DNA of 25,681 nt, taken from an uncultured Spirochaetales bacterium. GTDB taxonomy: Bacteria > UBP6 > UBA1177. The stretch's first letter is position 1. The number at the start of each line of letters is the position of its first letter. The stretch covers positions 1-25,681 of the forward strand of contig CACZFE010000006.1 in the NCBI GenBank assembly GCA_902780365.1. Reading direction: 5' to 3'. A program made the position numbers and the translations under genes. A model generated the notes under the pieces. The model was not told the origin of the DNA. It made no database searches and saw nothing but the letters and a program-made list of their open reading frames with translations. Shown here in pieces: positions 14,481-21,901 of this stretch.

Positions 14481-16118
14481 CTAATCCAGATTGACGATGA
14501 TTGCGTGGACTATCGGTTTTTTGTCGGTAAGTTCCGTCAGATAGTGCCGCACCATGATGCGGATATCCTCCTCGACATCCTTCCAGATAGGCTCGTCGGC
14601 TATTTCATCGTTGAAATAGTCTTCGATCATATCTTTGATTTCGCGCTCGATTTTTTTGATTTTCACAGCGTTTGCAATACCTGCCGAGATGATTCTCGGA
14701 GCGGCGAGAAGCTCGTTCGAGAAGAAATCGACAGTCATCATAACTGTCATGAAACCCGCTTTGGCAATACGTTTGCGCTCTTTTATGTTTTCCATATCGA
14801 TGAGGTCTGAATCTCCGTTCGAAACAACTTTGGTCGACAGATCGAAAGTGTGCGAAACAAACGGGCGTCTCCCTTTTTTGAAGCAGAGCATATCGCCGTC
14901 GCTGATGACCACCGAGCTGTAACCGTTCTTTTCGGCAAGTCTTGCGCTGAGGTCCAGAAACCTTCTGTGGCCGTGCACAGGAACGACATAGTGCGGATTC
15001 ACGTCTTTGAAAGCCTGAACGATGTCGTCCTGGAATGCGTGCCCCGAAACATGGATCTTGTCGGTGTTTTCGTAGTAGACATCGGCTCCTTTTTCAATGA
15101 GTTTGTCAATCATTCTGCCGATAGAAAGCTCGTTTCCGGGAATGTTTTTAGAGCTGAAGAAAATCGTGTCGCCGTAACGGATAGAAACTGATTTCATCAT
15201 GTCGAGGCTCATCCGTTTCATAACGCTGCGCGGCTCTGCCTGTGAGCCTGTGACGATGAGGGTTATCTTGTTTTCGGGAACGCGGTTTATCTTCGTCTGG
15301 TCGGTGAGGACCGATGCCGGCAGCTTGATGTGACCGAGATCTGAGGCGATCTGCATATACGAATTTACGCTGCGCCCAAGAAGACCGACTGTTCTCCCTT
15401 TGAGAAGCGAAATATTGATGATGTTGCCGATTCGCGTCGTGTTTGAGGAAAATCCTGTCGCAATGACACGCCCCGGAGCGTTTTCGATGATGTCTGCTAT
15501 GTTTCCGAGGATCGATTCTTCGCTTTCTGAATGCCCTTTGCGCTCGATATTCGTGCTGTCTGAAAGGAGGATGTCGATTTTTTCGGGGATCTTGCCCTTG
15601 AACGGTGATTCTTTGCCGGGTTCGTATTTGAAATCGCCGGTGTGAAGGATCGTGTAGTCGCCGATTTTTATGACAAGTGCCTTCGCCTCGGGGATCGAGT
15701 GAGGGACATTGATCATATCGATAGTGAAATCTCCGAGTTTTATGGTTTCAGGATGTTTGTAGTTCAGAGTGCGGATATTCCTTTTGTAAACCGCAAAACG
15801 GTCGATCCTTTCGGCCAGGACGAGTGCGGGAAAGTTCGTCATGTAGACCGGAACATCAAATTCCTGCAGGAGATACGGCACGCCGCCGATATGGTCTTCG
15901 TGGCCGTGGGTTATAACGCAGCCGAGAAGATTTATCCCCAGTTCCTCGATGATGTCGAAATCGGGAATGAAAAAATCATCCTCCATAAAGTCGTCGTTTC
16001 CCGGAAAACCCATGCCGCAGTCGATCATTACCGCATCGTTCCCGGCCTTGATAAGCATACAGTTTTTTCCGATTTCCTTCAGTCCGCCGAGCGGCAGAAT
16101 CTCGATTTGATCAAACAT
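14481..16118 (-). CDS. rnj: Ribonuclease J (metallo-beta-lactamase fold)
   Basis: RNase J is a two-metal nuclease with both endonuclease and 5'-3' exonuclease activity in RNA maturation and decay. The 545 residues show the metal-binding motif HGHEDHIGG, then VPHSIPEAKA and TGDFK (more metal ligands), VTGSQAEPRS of the beta-CASP domain and HVSGHA. The late motif usually written PVHGE.RH is PVHGHRRFL here, keeping the metal-binding His but changing the neighbours. The C-terminal domain is complete. GGAGAG precedes the ATG. A minus-strand extended -10 (TGCTATAAA) lies 29 bases upstream, giving a short leader. It heads an operon with nfeD and the stomatin-like gene. Gram-negative bacteria with RNase J include deltaproteobacteria and other deep lineages. 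Confidence 0.95.
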   Translation of the reverse strand: MFDQIEILPLGGLKEIGKNCMLIKAGNDAVMIDCGMGFPGNDDFMEDDFFIPDFDIIEELGINLLGCVITHGHEDHIGGVPYLLQEFDVPVYMTNFPALVLAERIDRFAVYKRNIRTLNYKHPETIKLGDFTIDMINVPHSIPEAKALVIKIGDYTILHTGDFKYEPGKESPFKGKIPEKIDILLSDSTNIERKGHSESEESILGNIADIIENAPGRVIATGFSSNTTRIGNIINISLLKGRTVGLLGRSVNSYMQIASDLGHIKLPASVLTDQTKINRVPENKITLIVTGSQAEPRSVMKRMSLDMMKSVSIRYGDTIFFSSKNIPGNELSIGRMIDKLIEKGADVYYENTDKIHVSGHAFQDDIVQAFKDVNPHYVVPVHGHRRFLDLSARLAEKNGYSSVVISDGDMLCFKKGRRPFVSHTFDLSTKVVSNGDSDLIDMENIKERKRIAKAGFMTVMMTVDFFSNELLAAPRIISAGIANAVKIKKIEREIKDMIEDYFNDEIADEPIWKDVEEDIRIMVRHYLTELTDKKPIVHAIIVNLD

Positions 16119-16146
16119 TATTCTCTCCGATACAAAAAACTGCCCG

Positions 16147-16155
16147 TTTATAGCA
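16147..16155 (-). promoter_or_regulatory. Extended -10 promoter of rnj-nfeD-stomatin operon
   Basis: On the minus strand TGC directly precedes TATAAA, forming an extended -10 (TGnTATAAA). A weak -35 (TTACAA) lies 18 bases further upstream. The start would lie about 22 bases before the rnj ATG. Confidence 0.5.
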
Positions 16156-16185
16156 TAAAAAGAGTTGTTTTTGTAATTATTTCGA

Positions 16186-16395
16186 TTATCCGACCGATAT
16201 TACCTTGTATCCGTTGTCTTCGATGGTTTTGCGTATAGCTGCTTCATCCATTTCGCCCGAAAGTGTAAGAATGGCTTCGCCTGTTTTGTGGCTGACATCA
16301 GCTGATTCAACAAAAGTGAGTTCTTCAAGAAGTTTTTTGACTCTTGCTTCGCAGTGCGGGCATATCATTCCTTCGATTTTTACTGTTTTTTTCAT
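16186..16395 (-). CDS. copZ: Possible internal start producing a free CopZ-like copper chaperone
   Basis: Inside the copA frame, ATG at 16393-16395 has a strong AAGGAG ribosome site (16403-16408) seven bases upstream, and starts a compact 69-residue HMA domain (MKKTVKIEGMICPHC). If used, it gives a CopZ-like chaperone that delivers Cu+ to CopA. Directly before it lies A7 (T7 on the plus strand, 16407-16413). One base fewer would put copA in the frame ending GTG AAA AAA TGA, i.e. a normal stop overlapping this ATG. Hence either the genes are separate and the A-run is mis-read, or a fused and a free form are both made by slippage or internal initiation. Confidence 0.4.
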   Translation of the reverse strand: MKKTVKIEGMICPHCEARVKKLLEELTFVESADVSHKTGEAILTLSGEMDEAAIRKTIEDNGYKVISVG

Positions 16396-18693
16396 TTTTT
16401 CACTCCTTTTTTTACCAAAGTTTTCCGATATTTCCTTTTTAAGCTCATTAGCGTCAAACCCCTTTCGGATAAGGGTTTTATCGTGTTCTGAGTCATGGAT
16501 TTTAAATAGATTTATTCTCAAAGCGTTCATGCAGACGGTGAAACTTGAAAGGCTCATTGCCGCAGCGCCTATCATGGGGTTCATTTTCCAGGCGGAAAGT
16601 CCTGCTGCAAGCGGGATGCAGACAATGTTGTAGAAAAACGCCCAGAAAAGGTTTTCGTGGATATTTTTCAAAGTTTTGCGACTGAGTCTTACCACGGCAG
16701 CAGCATCAAGAAGCGAGCTGTTCATGAGAACGATCTCGGCGCTGTCTATCGCGATATCGGTTCCGGCACCTATCGCAATGCCTGTGTCGGCCTTTGCCAA
16801 TGCGGGGGAATCGTTGATCCCGTCACCCACGAAAGCTGTTTTTCCGTATTTCTGCAGCATGACGACCGCTTTTGCTTTTTCTTCGGGCAGGATTCCGGCG
16901 ATAACCTCGTCAACTCCCGCTTCCGCGCCTATTGCCTTTGCCGTTTTTGCGTTGTCGCCCGTCAGCATTATTACTGAAAGTCCCATTTTGAGCATTTCTT
17001 CTATCGCTTTCGCCGAATCGGGTTTTATCGTGTCGGCGACTGCGATGATCCCCAGAATTTTTTCGTTTTCGCAGAAATAAAGCGGAGTTTTGCCTGCTTC
17101 GGCTAGTGTTGATGCGGCTTTCGCGAGGTTTTCGGGAAGATTTGCGAACTCTGAAATATATTTTTCGTTTCCACCGCGAAGGATCTTCTCTCCGATTTTT
17201 GCTTCGACTCCGTTTCCCGGCAGAATGCGGAAATTGGCTGTTTCAAGCGCCTTCAAACCGAGAGTTTCAGCCTTCTTGACGACAGCTTTTGAGAGAGGAT
17301 GCTCGCTTTTTATTTCGAGCGAGAACGCTTTTTCAAGAAGTTCGTTTTCAGTGATTCCCGAAGCGGGCAGAATGTCGGTAACTTCAGGCTTTCCCGAGGT
17401 TATGGTCCCTGTTTTGTCGAGCGCTATGATCTCGGTTTTTCCAGCTGATTCAAGGGATGCGCCGCTTTTGAAAAGTATTCCGTTTTTAGCTCCGACGCCG
17501 CTTCCCACCATTATCGCAACAGGTGTTGCCAGGCCTAAAGCGCACGGGCACGAAATCACAAGGACCGATATTGCCCTCGCCAGCGCAAACGCCAAAGTTT
17601 CTCCCGCAATAAGCCAGCCGATGCAGACGATAAGAGCGATTATGATGACAGCCGGCACGAAATATGCCGAAACTTTATCAGCAATTCTGGCAATAGGTGC
17701 CTTTGTCGCCGCGGCATCCGAAACAAGGCGGATGATGCGTGCCAGAGCGGTGTCCTCGCCGACTTTCGTCGCTCTGCAGGTGAGATGTCCCGTCTGGTTT
17801 ATAGTTGCCGCGCTGACATTCGAGCCCTCGTTTTTGTCAACTGGAACCGATTCGCCAGTCAGAGCCGATTCATCGACCGCGCTTGTTCCCGAAATGACGA
17901 TTCCGTCGACCGGGATCTTTTCTCCGGGGCGCACGATAAAAATGTCTCCGACCTTGACTTCTTCAGCTTTCACCTCGGTCTCGACGCCGTTTTTGAGCAG
18001 AATCGCCTTTGCAGGAGCAAGTTCGATGAGCCCTTTGAGAGCGTTTGTGGTTTTTCCTTTCGAAATCGCTTCAAGCAGTTTCCCGACTGTTATCAGAGCC
18101 GGGATCATCGCGGCCGATTCAAAGTAAAGACTATTGCGGTAAAGTTCCGCACATTCCGGATGATCCGCAAAAATCAGGCAGAGCACATAAAAACTCCATC
18201 CGAAAGAGACGCCTGATCCGAGCGCAACTAACGTATCCATATTCGGTGCGCCGTGGAAAACCGAGCGGAAACCGCTTGTGAAAAATTTGTGGTTTATAAC
18301 CATAACGATTGCCGCAAGGATCATCTGGATCAAGGCAAGGTGTTTGTGCGAAAGCTCCTCGGGAAGCGGCAGACCCAGCATGTGGTGCCCCATCGTGATG
18401 TACATTAAAACAACGAGAAAAATCACGGATGAGAGTAGCCTTTTTTTGAGTTTCGGAGTTTCTGTATCGCTCAGAACATTGTCGTTTGAATCATTTTCTT
18501 TCGGTTTCGCGCCGTAACCCGCCTCTTGAACTGCTTTGATGACCGCTTCGTCAGAGGCCGAACCCTCGACACCCATCGAATTTGTGAGGAGGCTCACGCT
18601 TACCGATTCAACTCCTGCGACTTTCGCCACAGCCTTTTCGACTCGCGCCTGACATGCCGCGCAGCTCATTCCTGTAACAGTGTATTGTTTCAT
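16186..18693 (-). CDS. copA: Copper-exporting P1B-type ATPase with N- and C-terminal heavy-metal domains
   Basis: 835 residues. It exports Cu+ across the inner membrane with ATP. An N-terminal HMA domain carries GMSCAAC with Cys11 and Cys14. Membrane helices follow, with the ion site SCPCALG (Cys382, Cys384), the phosphorylation loop ALDKTGT with Asp426, and GDGINDSPALA. At the end, after a short basic linker (GKKRSEK), a second HMA domain begins at Met767 with GMICPHC (Cys778, Cys781). Such a C-terminal HMA occurs in copper ATPases of gut Clostridia, from memory, so this gene may have been acquired from Firmicutes. An A7 run (16407-16413) and an AAGGAG site lie just before an in-frame ATG at the join. 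The start overlaps the nudC stop (ATGA). Confidence 0.94.
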   Translation of the reverse strand: MKQYTVTGMSCAACQARVEKAVAKVAGVESVSVSLLTNSMGVEGSASDEAVIKAVQEAGYGAKPKENDSNDNVLSDTETPKLKKRLLSSVIFLVVLMYITMGHHMLGLPLPEELSHKHLALIQMILAAIVMVINHKFFTSGFRSVFHGAPNMDTLVALGSGVSFGWSFYVLCLIFADHPECAELYRNSLYFESAAMIPALITVGKLLEAISKGKTTNALKGLIELAPAKAILLKNGVETEVKAEEVKVGDIFIVRPGEKIPVDGIVISGTSAVDESALTGESVPVDKNEGSNVSAATINQTGHLTCRATKVGEDTALARIIRLVSDAAATKAPIARIADKVSAYFVPAVIIIALIVCIGWLIAGETLAFALARAISVLVISCPCALGLATPVAIMVGSGVGAKNGILFKSGASLESAGKTEIIALDKTGTITSGKPEVTDILPASGITENELLEKAFSLEIKSEHPLSKAVVKKAETLGLKALETANFRILPGNGVEAKIGEKILRGGNEKYISEFANLPENLAKAASTLAEAGKTPLYFCENEKILGIIAVADTIKPDSAKAIEEMLKMGLSVIMLTGDNAKTAKAIGAEAGVDEVIAGILPEEKAKAVVMLQKYGKTAFVGDGINDSPALAKADTGIAIGAGTDIAIDSAEIVLMNSSLLDAAAVVRLSRKTLKNIHENLFWAFFYNIVCIPLAAGLSAWKMNPMIGAAAMSLSSFTVCMNALRINLFKIHDSEHDKTLIRKGFDANELKKEISENFGKKRSEKMKKTVKIEGMICPHCEARVKKLLEELTFVESADVSHKTGEAILTLSGEMDEAAIRKTIEDNGYKVISVG

Positions 18694-19538
18694 TTCAACT
18701 CTCTAAAAAATTTCGCAGTCAATTTCCCCTCTTTAAACATCTTCATCATTTCATTCGTGAGGCTGATGCTGTCAGGCTGCAGCTCGATCTCATCGCGTTT
18801 GAGCCACTGCGCGAACTTCAGTTCGTTTTCGTCAAGGCGGATCTCGTCATCGCCGTCGGCTTCGCAGAAAAAACCGACTAAAATATCCTGTGCGATCCCC
18901 CACGGCTGTGATTTGTAGTAGCTGATGTTTTTGACTTTTATGCCGGTTTCTTCCATCACTTCGCGTGCAACTGTCTGCTCCAGAGTTTCGCCGATCTCCG
19001 TAAAACCCGCAACAAGGGCGTTGTGGTTATAGCCGTTGCGATACCTTGTGACCAGAAGAGAGTCGCCTTTCGTGACTGCCACGATGACTGCCGGATTTAT
19101 GCGCGGATATATTGTGTTTCCGCATTTTTTGCAGACTAAAGCGCGTTCGGTTTCGGAAAAGGAAAGTTCTGCCGCGCATCTTCCGCAAAAATGGTTGTCC
19201 GTGTACCAGCGCCACAAGTGATATGCCGTGAATGCGACAAGAAGATCAGCATTTCCGCAGTTTCCGCGCAGCTCACGCAAGCCCTGATAGCTAAAGCCTG
19301 CGAGCGAAATTTCATCCTGGGTGACGGCAAGAAAATAGCGTTTTTCATCCACGGAAAAGAGATAAATTATTTTTTCTGTTGCCGGCGGATTTTTTGCAGA
19401 CGGAAACAAAAGACGCCTGCCTTCCGCTTTGATGAGGATTTCGCCGTTTTTGTTGAAATACAGAATAAAATCAGTCGCTTGAGGCTTTAGATTTTTAAAA
19501 GCGATATCGAATTTACTTGGATCTATGTCCTGGATCAT
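18690..19538 (-). CDS. nudC: NAD(H) pyrophosphatase (Nudix, NudC type)
   Basis: NudC hydrolyses NADH to NMNH and AMP; in E. coli it also removes NAD caps from RNA. The 282 residues have the NudC zinc motif (Cys118, Cys121, Cys136, Cys139), the Nudix box from Gly178 (GFTEIGETLEQTVAREVMEE) and the downstream SQPW motif (210-213), which distinguishes NADH-specific enzymes. The final part of that motif is changed (SQPWGIAQ, not SQPWPFP). The start overlaps hipA's stop (ATGA) and the stop overlaps copA's start (ATGA). So this gene is coupled at both ends, although its neighbours are unrelated in pathway. GGAG precedes the ATG by six bases. Cofactor turnover or RNA decapping are the expected functions. 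Confidence 0.93.
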   Translation of the reverse strand: MIQDIDPSKFDIAFKNLKPQATDFILYFNKNGEILIKAEGRRLLFPSAKNPPATEKIIYLFSVDEKRYFLAVTQDEISLAGFSYQGLRELRGNCGNADLLVAFTAYHLWRWYTDNHFCGRCAAELSFSETERALVCKKCGNTIYPRINPAVIVAVTKGDSLLVTRYRNGYNHNALVAGFTEIGETLEQTVAREVMEETGIKVKNISYYKSQPWGIAQDILVGFFCEADGDDEIRLDENELKFAQWLKRDEIELQPDSISLTNEMMKMFKEGKLTAKFFRELK

Positions 19539-20553
19539 ATTGACTCCATAATTTTCCCAAGCCGTTTGTTTACAGTTTCTTGAATCTTTTCAGCTATTTG
19601 TTTCGCAATAGATTCTTTAATGCCGGCTTTTTTTGCGACAGAAAGAATGTTATTCATTGTTGGATTTTTTCCTTCTCCGGCGACTGTGGTTGCGTGTTCT
19701 CCGCCGACAGAGTTCGAATAAGTCAGATCGTAAGCCGGAGATAAGCGCCATCTGCCGTCATAAACAAAAGAAAAATTGTTGGAATGGTCGTCTCTGTTGT
19801 GTGCAAAAACATTGAAACACATTAGAGTGAACATTTTTTCCACTTCTTCCGCTTGTTTAGCGGGGTTTTCACTCTGTCGAAGCGTTTGCAGCCGAAATAT
19901 CCCGGGCATAAATCAGAGGGGAAAAGTCTGATTTCAGGAATTTCGATGCCGCAGGCTTTCGCGCAGAGATTGTATTCGTATTCCATAAAACCGATATCTG
20001 CCGGATCACCCGATGAGGGAAATTTCACGATCCAATCTTCTCCACCCAGCCTGATCGTTACTTTCGGCCGCGCTCCGCCGGAAGAACCACCCATGGCAAA
20101 GAGCATATCTAAATCACCTGAATCTTCGGTTTGAAGGATTTTCCGGCATTCTTCGGCAAGGTGGTCAAGGTCGTCGGTTTGTTTCGCGGTTTGCAGGTTG
20201 TAAACCGGTTTGAATTCCAAAGCTCCTTTTCCCGAGGCTCCGACAATGGAGAGACGAGAAAAGGGATCAATTTCTTCCGGACGTTCTCCCGCTTTTCTGA
20301 GCATCCGGTCAACCAGAAGTCTGCCCCAGCCGTCGGGAAGCGAATCGGCAAATATCCCGAAGATTCCGTCGAAAGGATCTGCTTTTGCGATTTTCACTCC
20401 GGCTTGCAGAGGCAGCGAAAAAGGACTGATTGAAAATCCGTTTCTAAGCCATTCATCGGAATATTCAAAAGCGGTCAGCCGTTTCTGGTAGGGAACCATT
20501 GTGCCGACTTTTTTTCCGTCAAAAAAAACTTCGATCCTATCTGCGGTTTTCAC
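19535..20553 (-). pseudogene. hipA: HipA-family serine/threonine kinase, broken by an out-of-frame deletion
   Basis: HipA is the toxin kinase of HipBA systems. The upstream frame (20553-19822) reads from MKTADRIEVFFDGKKVG through VGASGKGAL, the autophosphorylation-loop-like GGSSGGARPK, and LCPGYFGCKRFDR. After VKTP it shifts to stop TAA. The downstream frame picks up AKQAEEVEKMF and then the catalytic NRDDHSNNFSF and SPAYDLTYS. Between FDR and EVEKMF about 40 residues normally present in this family are missing. A single deletion not divisible by three would explain both the shift and the loss, near 19850-19870. The start is GTG at 20551-20553, with GGAG seven bases upstream, inside the end of hipB. 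It could be an assembly error; otherwise the toxin is dead while hipB persists. Confidence 0.8.
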
Positions 20554-20812
20554 GGATAATCTCCTCTATTGATGCGGGTATGCGCCGGGTAAACAAATTT
20601 GCGATCTCTTCGTCTTCGCCGATAGTGGAAACGATTTTAACGAGCGAAAGAAAAGATATTTCTCCGCTGCTTTCAAACCGTCTGATCGTGGAATAGGGAA
20701 CGCCGCTATTCTTGCTCAAATCTTTTAGTTTGATTTTTTTTGCTTTTCTCATGTCTTTAAAGCGCGTCGCGGCATCGACTGCCATTTCCTGCGGAGTTTT
20801 CAGCACTATCAT
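20537..20812 (-). CDS. hipB: HipB-type antitoxin / XRE transcriptional regulator
   Basis: 91 residues with a helix-turn-helix of the XRE type at about 13-60: KDMRKAKKIKLKDLSKNSG, then VPYSTIRRFESSGEISFLSL. In HipBA modules this protein binds and neutralises the HipA kinase and represses the operon. It overlaps hipA by 17 bases, as is typical of coupled toxin-antitoxin pairs. Promoter elements and inverted repeats sit directly upstream. The ribosome site is weak (GAGGTGTAAGA before ATG). Since hipA is disrupted, the regulator may now act alone on the downstream nudC-copA genes, which lie in the same transcription unit. Confidence 0.88.
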   Translation of the reverse strand: MIVLKTPQEMAVDAATRFKDMRKAKKIKLKDLSKNSGVPYSTIRRFESSGEISFLSLVKIVSTIGEDEEIANLFTRRIPASIEEIIRENRR

Positions 20813-20829
20813 TCTTACACCTCAAAATC

Positions 20830-20883
20830 GCCAATATATTAGCGTTAATCGGCTAAAAGTCAATTTTTTGATAAAATATTAGC
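20830..20883 (-). promoter_or_regulatory. hipB promoter with palindromic operator-like repeats
   Basis: On the minus strand TTGACT (20858-20863) and TAATAT (20836-20841) are separated by 16 bases. The -10 lies inside the near-palindrome GCTAATATATTGGC (20830-20843, 12 of 14 bases symmetric). A second copy of GCTAATAT stands upstream at 20876-20883. Repeated half-sites over a promoter fit autorepression by a HipB/XRE regulator. Confidence 0.6.
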
Positions 20884-20916
20884 AAACAAAAAACAAATTT
20901 GAGATTTTATAATACC

Positions 20917-21747
20917 TTAAAACCTCATCGTCAAACTTAATCCGTTTCCCGTCACGGCTACGCTCATATTGTTTTTAGTCTTTAAAGTGTGGAGGAAAGG
21001 TACCATGACTCCGACGACGGTTCCGATTGCAGCGCCTGCAAGAACATCGCTCAGAAAGTGTTTTCCGCTTGAAACACGCAATACTGCAACTCCGGTTGCA
21101 ATGGCGTAACTGCCTATGGATACGGGGATCCGCCACGGGGAATCAGGGAAATATCTGCAGAAAGTGTAGGTCAGAAAGGCCGCGCTTGCAAAGGCAAAAG
21201 TCGTGTGACCCGAAGGCATTGATTTCGCCCAGTCACCGTTTTCGATTTCTTCCTGCGGCATATCGCGGTCGGAATACATGTAGGGGCGTTTGCGGTTTAC
21301 GGCGATTTTTGCCAGTTCTTTCAAACCGTTTGCGATCAAAAGAGTCTCGATGTACATCACGCCGTTCGTAAACCATTCATCTTTGTCGGAGGAGAGCAGT
21401 ATGACCGGAGTCGTCAGCGACGCGATAAGGAGAAAATCGCCAGCTCCGTCGTGGATTTCCGAATAAGGTCGGATAAGTTCGCGGTCGAAAGCGTTCACAT
21501 CGCTTTTGGAATATACTGTTCCGTCGTATTTTCTGCGGTTGAGTTCCAGCATATCGTCAAGAAGCAGTTCACCTCCTGTGAGAAGAAGCCCTGTTCCGAG
21601 CAGGATCCCGTCGGTCAGCGGGTCAAGTGCGAAAAATTTTCCGCTTCCCCGGATATTGAAATTCTTGTCCGCTTTTTCGCTGTTTTCTTCGGCGAACAAA
21701 GGAAACATCACCAAAATCAGAAGAAATATGCAGAGTATTTTTTTCAT
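20917..21747 (-). CDS. PAP2-family phosphatase with signal peptide
   Basis: 276 residues from the ATG at 21745-21747, chosen because it starts a clean signal peptide (MKKILCIFLLILVMFPLFAE) with GGTGGAG just ahead; a longer frame to 21777 has no such features. The three PAP2 motifs are present: K-x6-RP from Lys147 to Pro155, PSGH at 178-181 and R-x5-H-x3-D at Arg224, His230 and Asp234. Members remove phosphate from lipid phosphates such as undecaprenyl or phosphatidylglycerol phosphate on the outer face of the membrane. Several hydrophobic stretches suggest membrane association. It ends with an aromatic SLTMRF, as in some outer-membrane proteins, so localisation is open. It is divergent from tsaB. 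Confidence 0.88.
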   Translation of the reverse strand: MKKILCIFLLILVMFPLFAEENSEKADKNFNIRGSGKFFALDPLTDGILLGTGLLLTGGELLLDDMLELNRRKYDGTVYSKSDVNAFDRELIRPYSEIHDGAGDFLLIASLTTPVILLSSDKDEWFTNGVMYIETLLIANGLKELAKIAVNRKRPYMYSDRDMPQEEIENGDWAKSMPSGHTTFAFASAAFLTYTFCRYFPDSPWRIPVSIGSYAIATGVAVLRVSSGKHFLSDVLAGAAIGTVVGVMVPFLHTLKTKNNMSVAVTGNGLSLTMRF

Positions 21748-21781
21748 TTCTCCACCGGCTGTGAAAAACAAAAACACCGGA

Positions 21782-21809
21782 ATTATAACGGAAATCTCCC
21801 TGATTGAAA
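21782..21809 (-). promoter_or_regulatory. Promoter of the PAP2 gene
   Basis: A perfect TATAAT on the minus strand (21782-21787) lies about 35 bases before the PAP2 start. The -35 at 21804-21809 is weak (TTTCAA, 16 bases away). Confidence 0.5.
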
Positions 21810-21842
21810 TGTTTTTTATGTCTCATGAGGGCCTGATTTTTC

Positions 21843-21870
21843 TTGATTTAACTTCTTCCTACGGCATAAT
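21843..21870 (+). promoter_or_regulatory. Promoter of tsaB-DUF465 gene
   Basis: TTGATT (21843-21848) and CATAAT (21865-21870) are separated by 16 bases, followed by an AAGGTG ribosome site at 21892-21897 and the TTG start at 21902. It is divergent from the PAP2 promoter. Confidence 0.55.
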
Positions 21871-21901
21871 TGGACGTTTTTTTGATATTTAAAGGTGCGG
21901 T

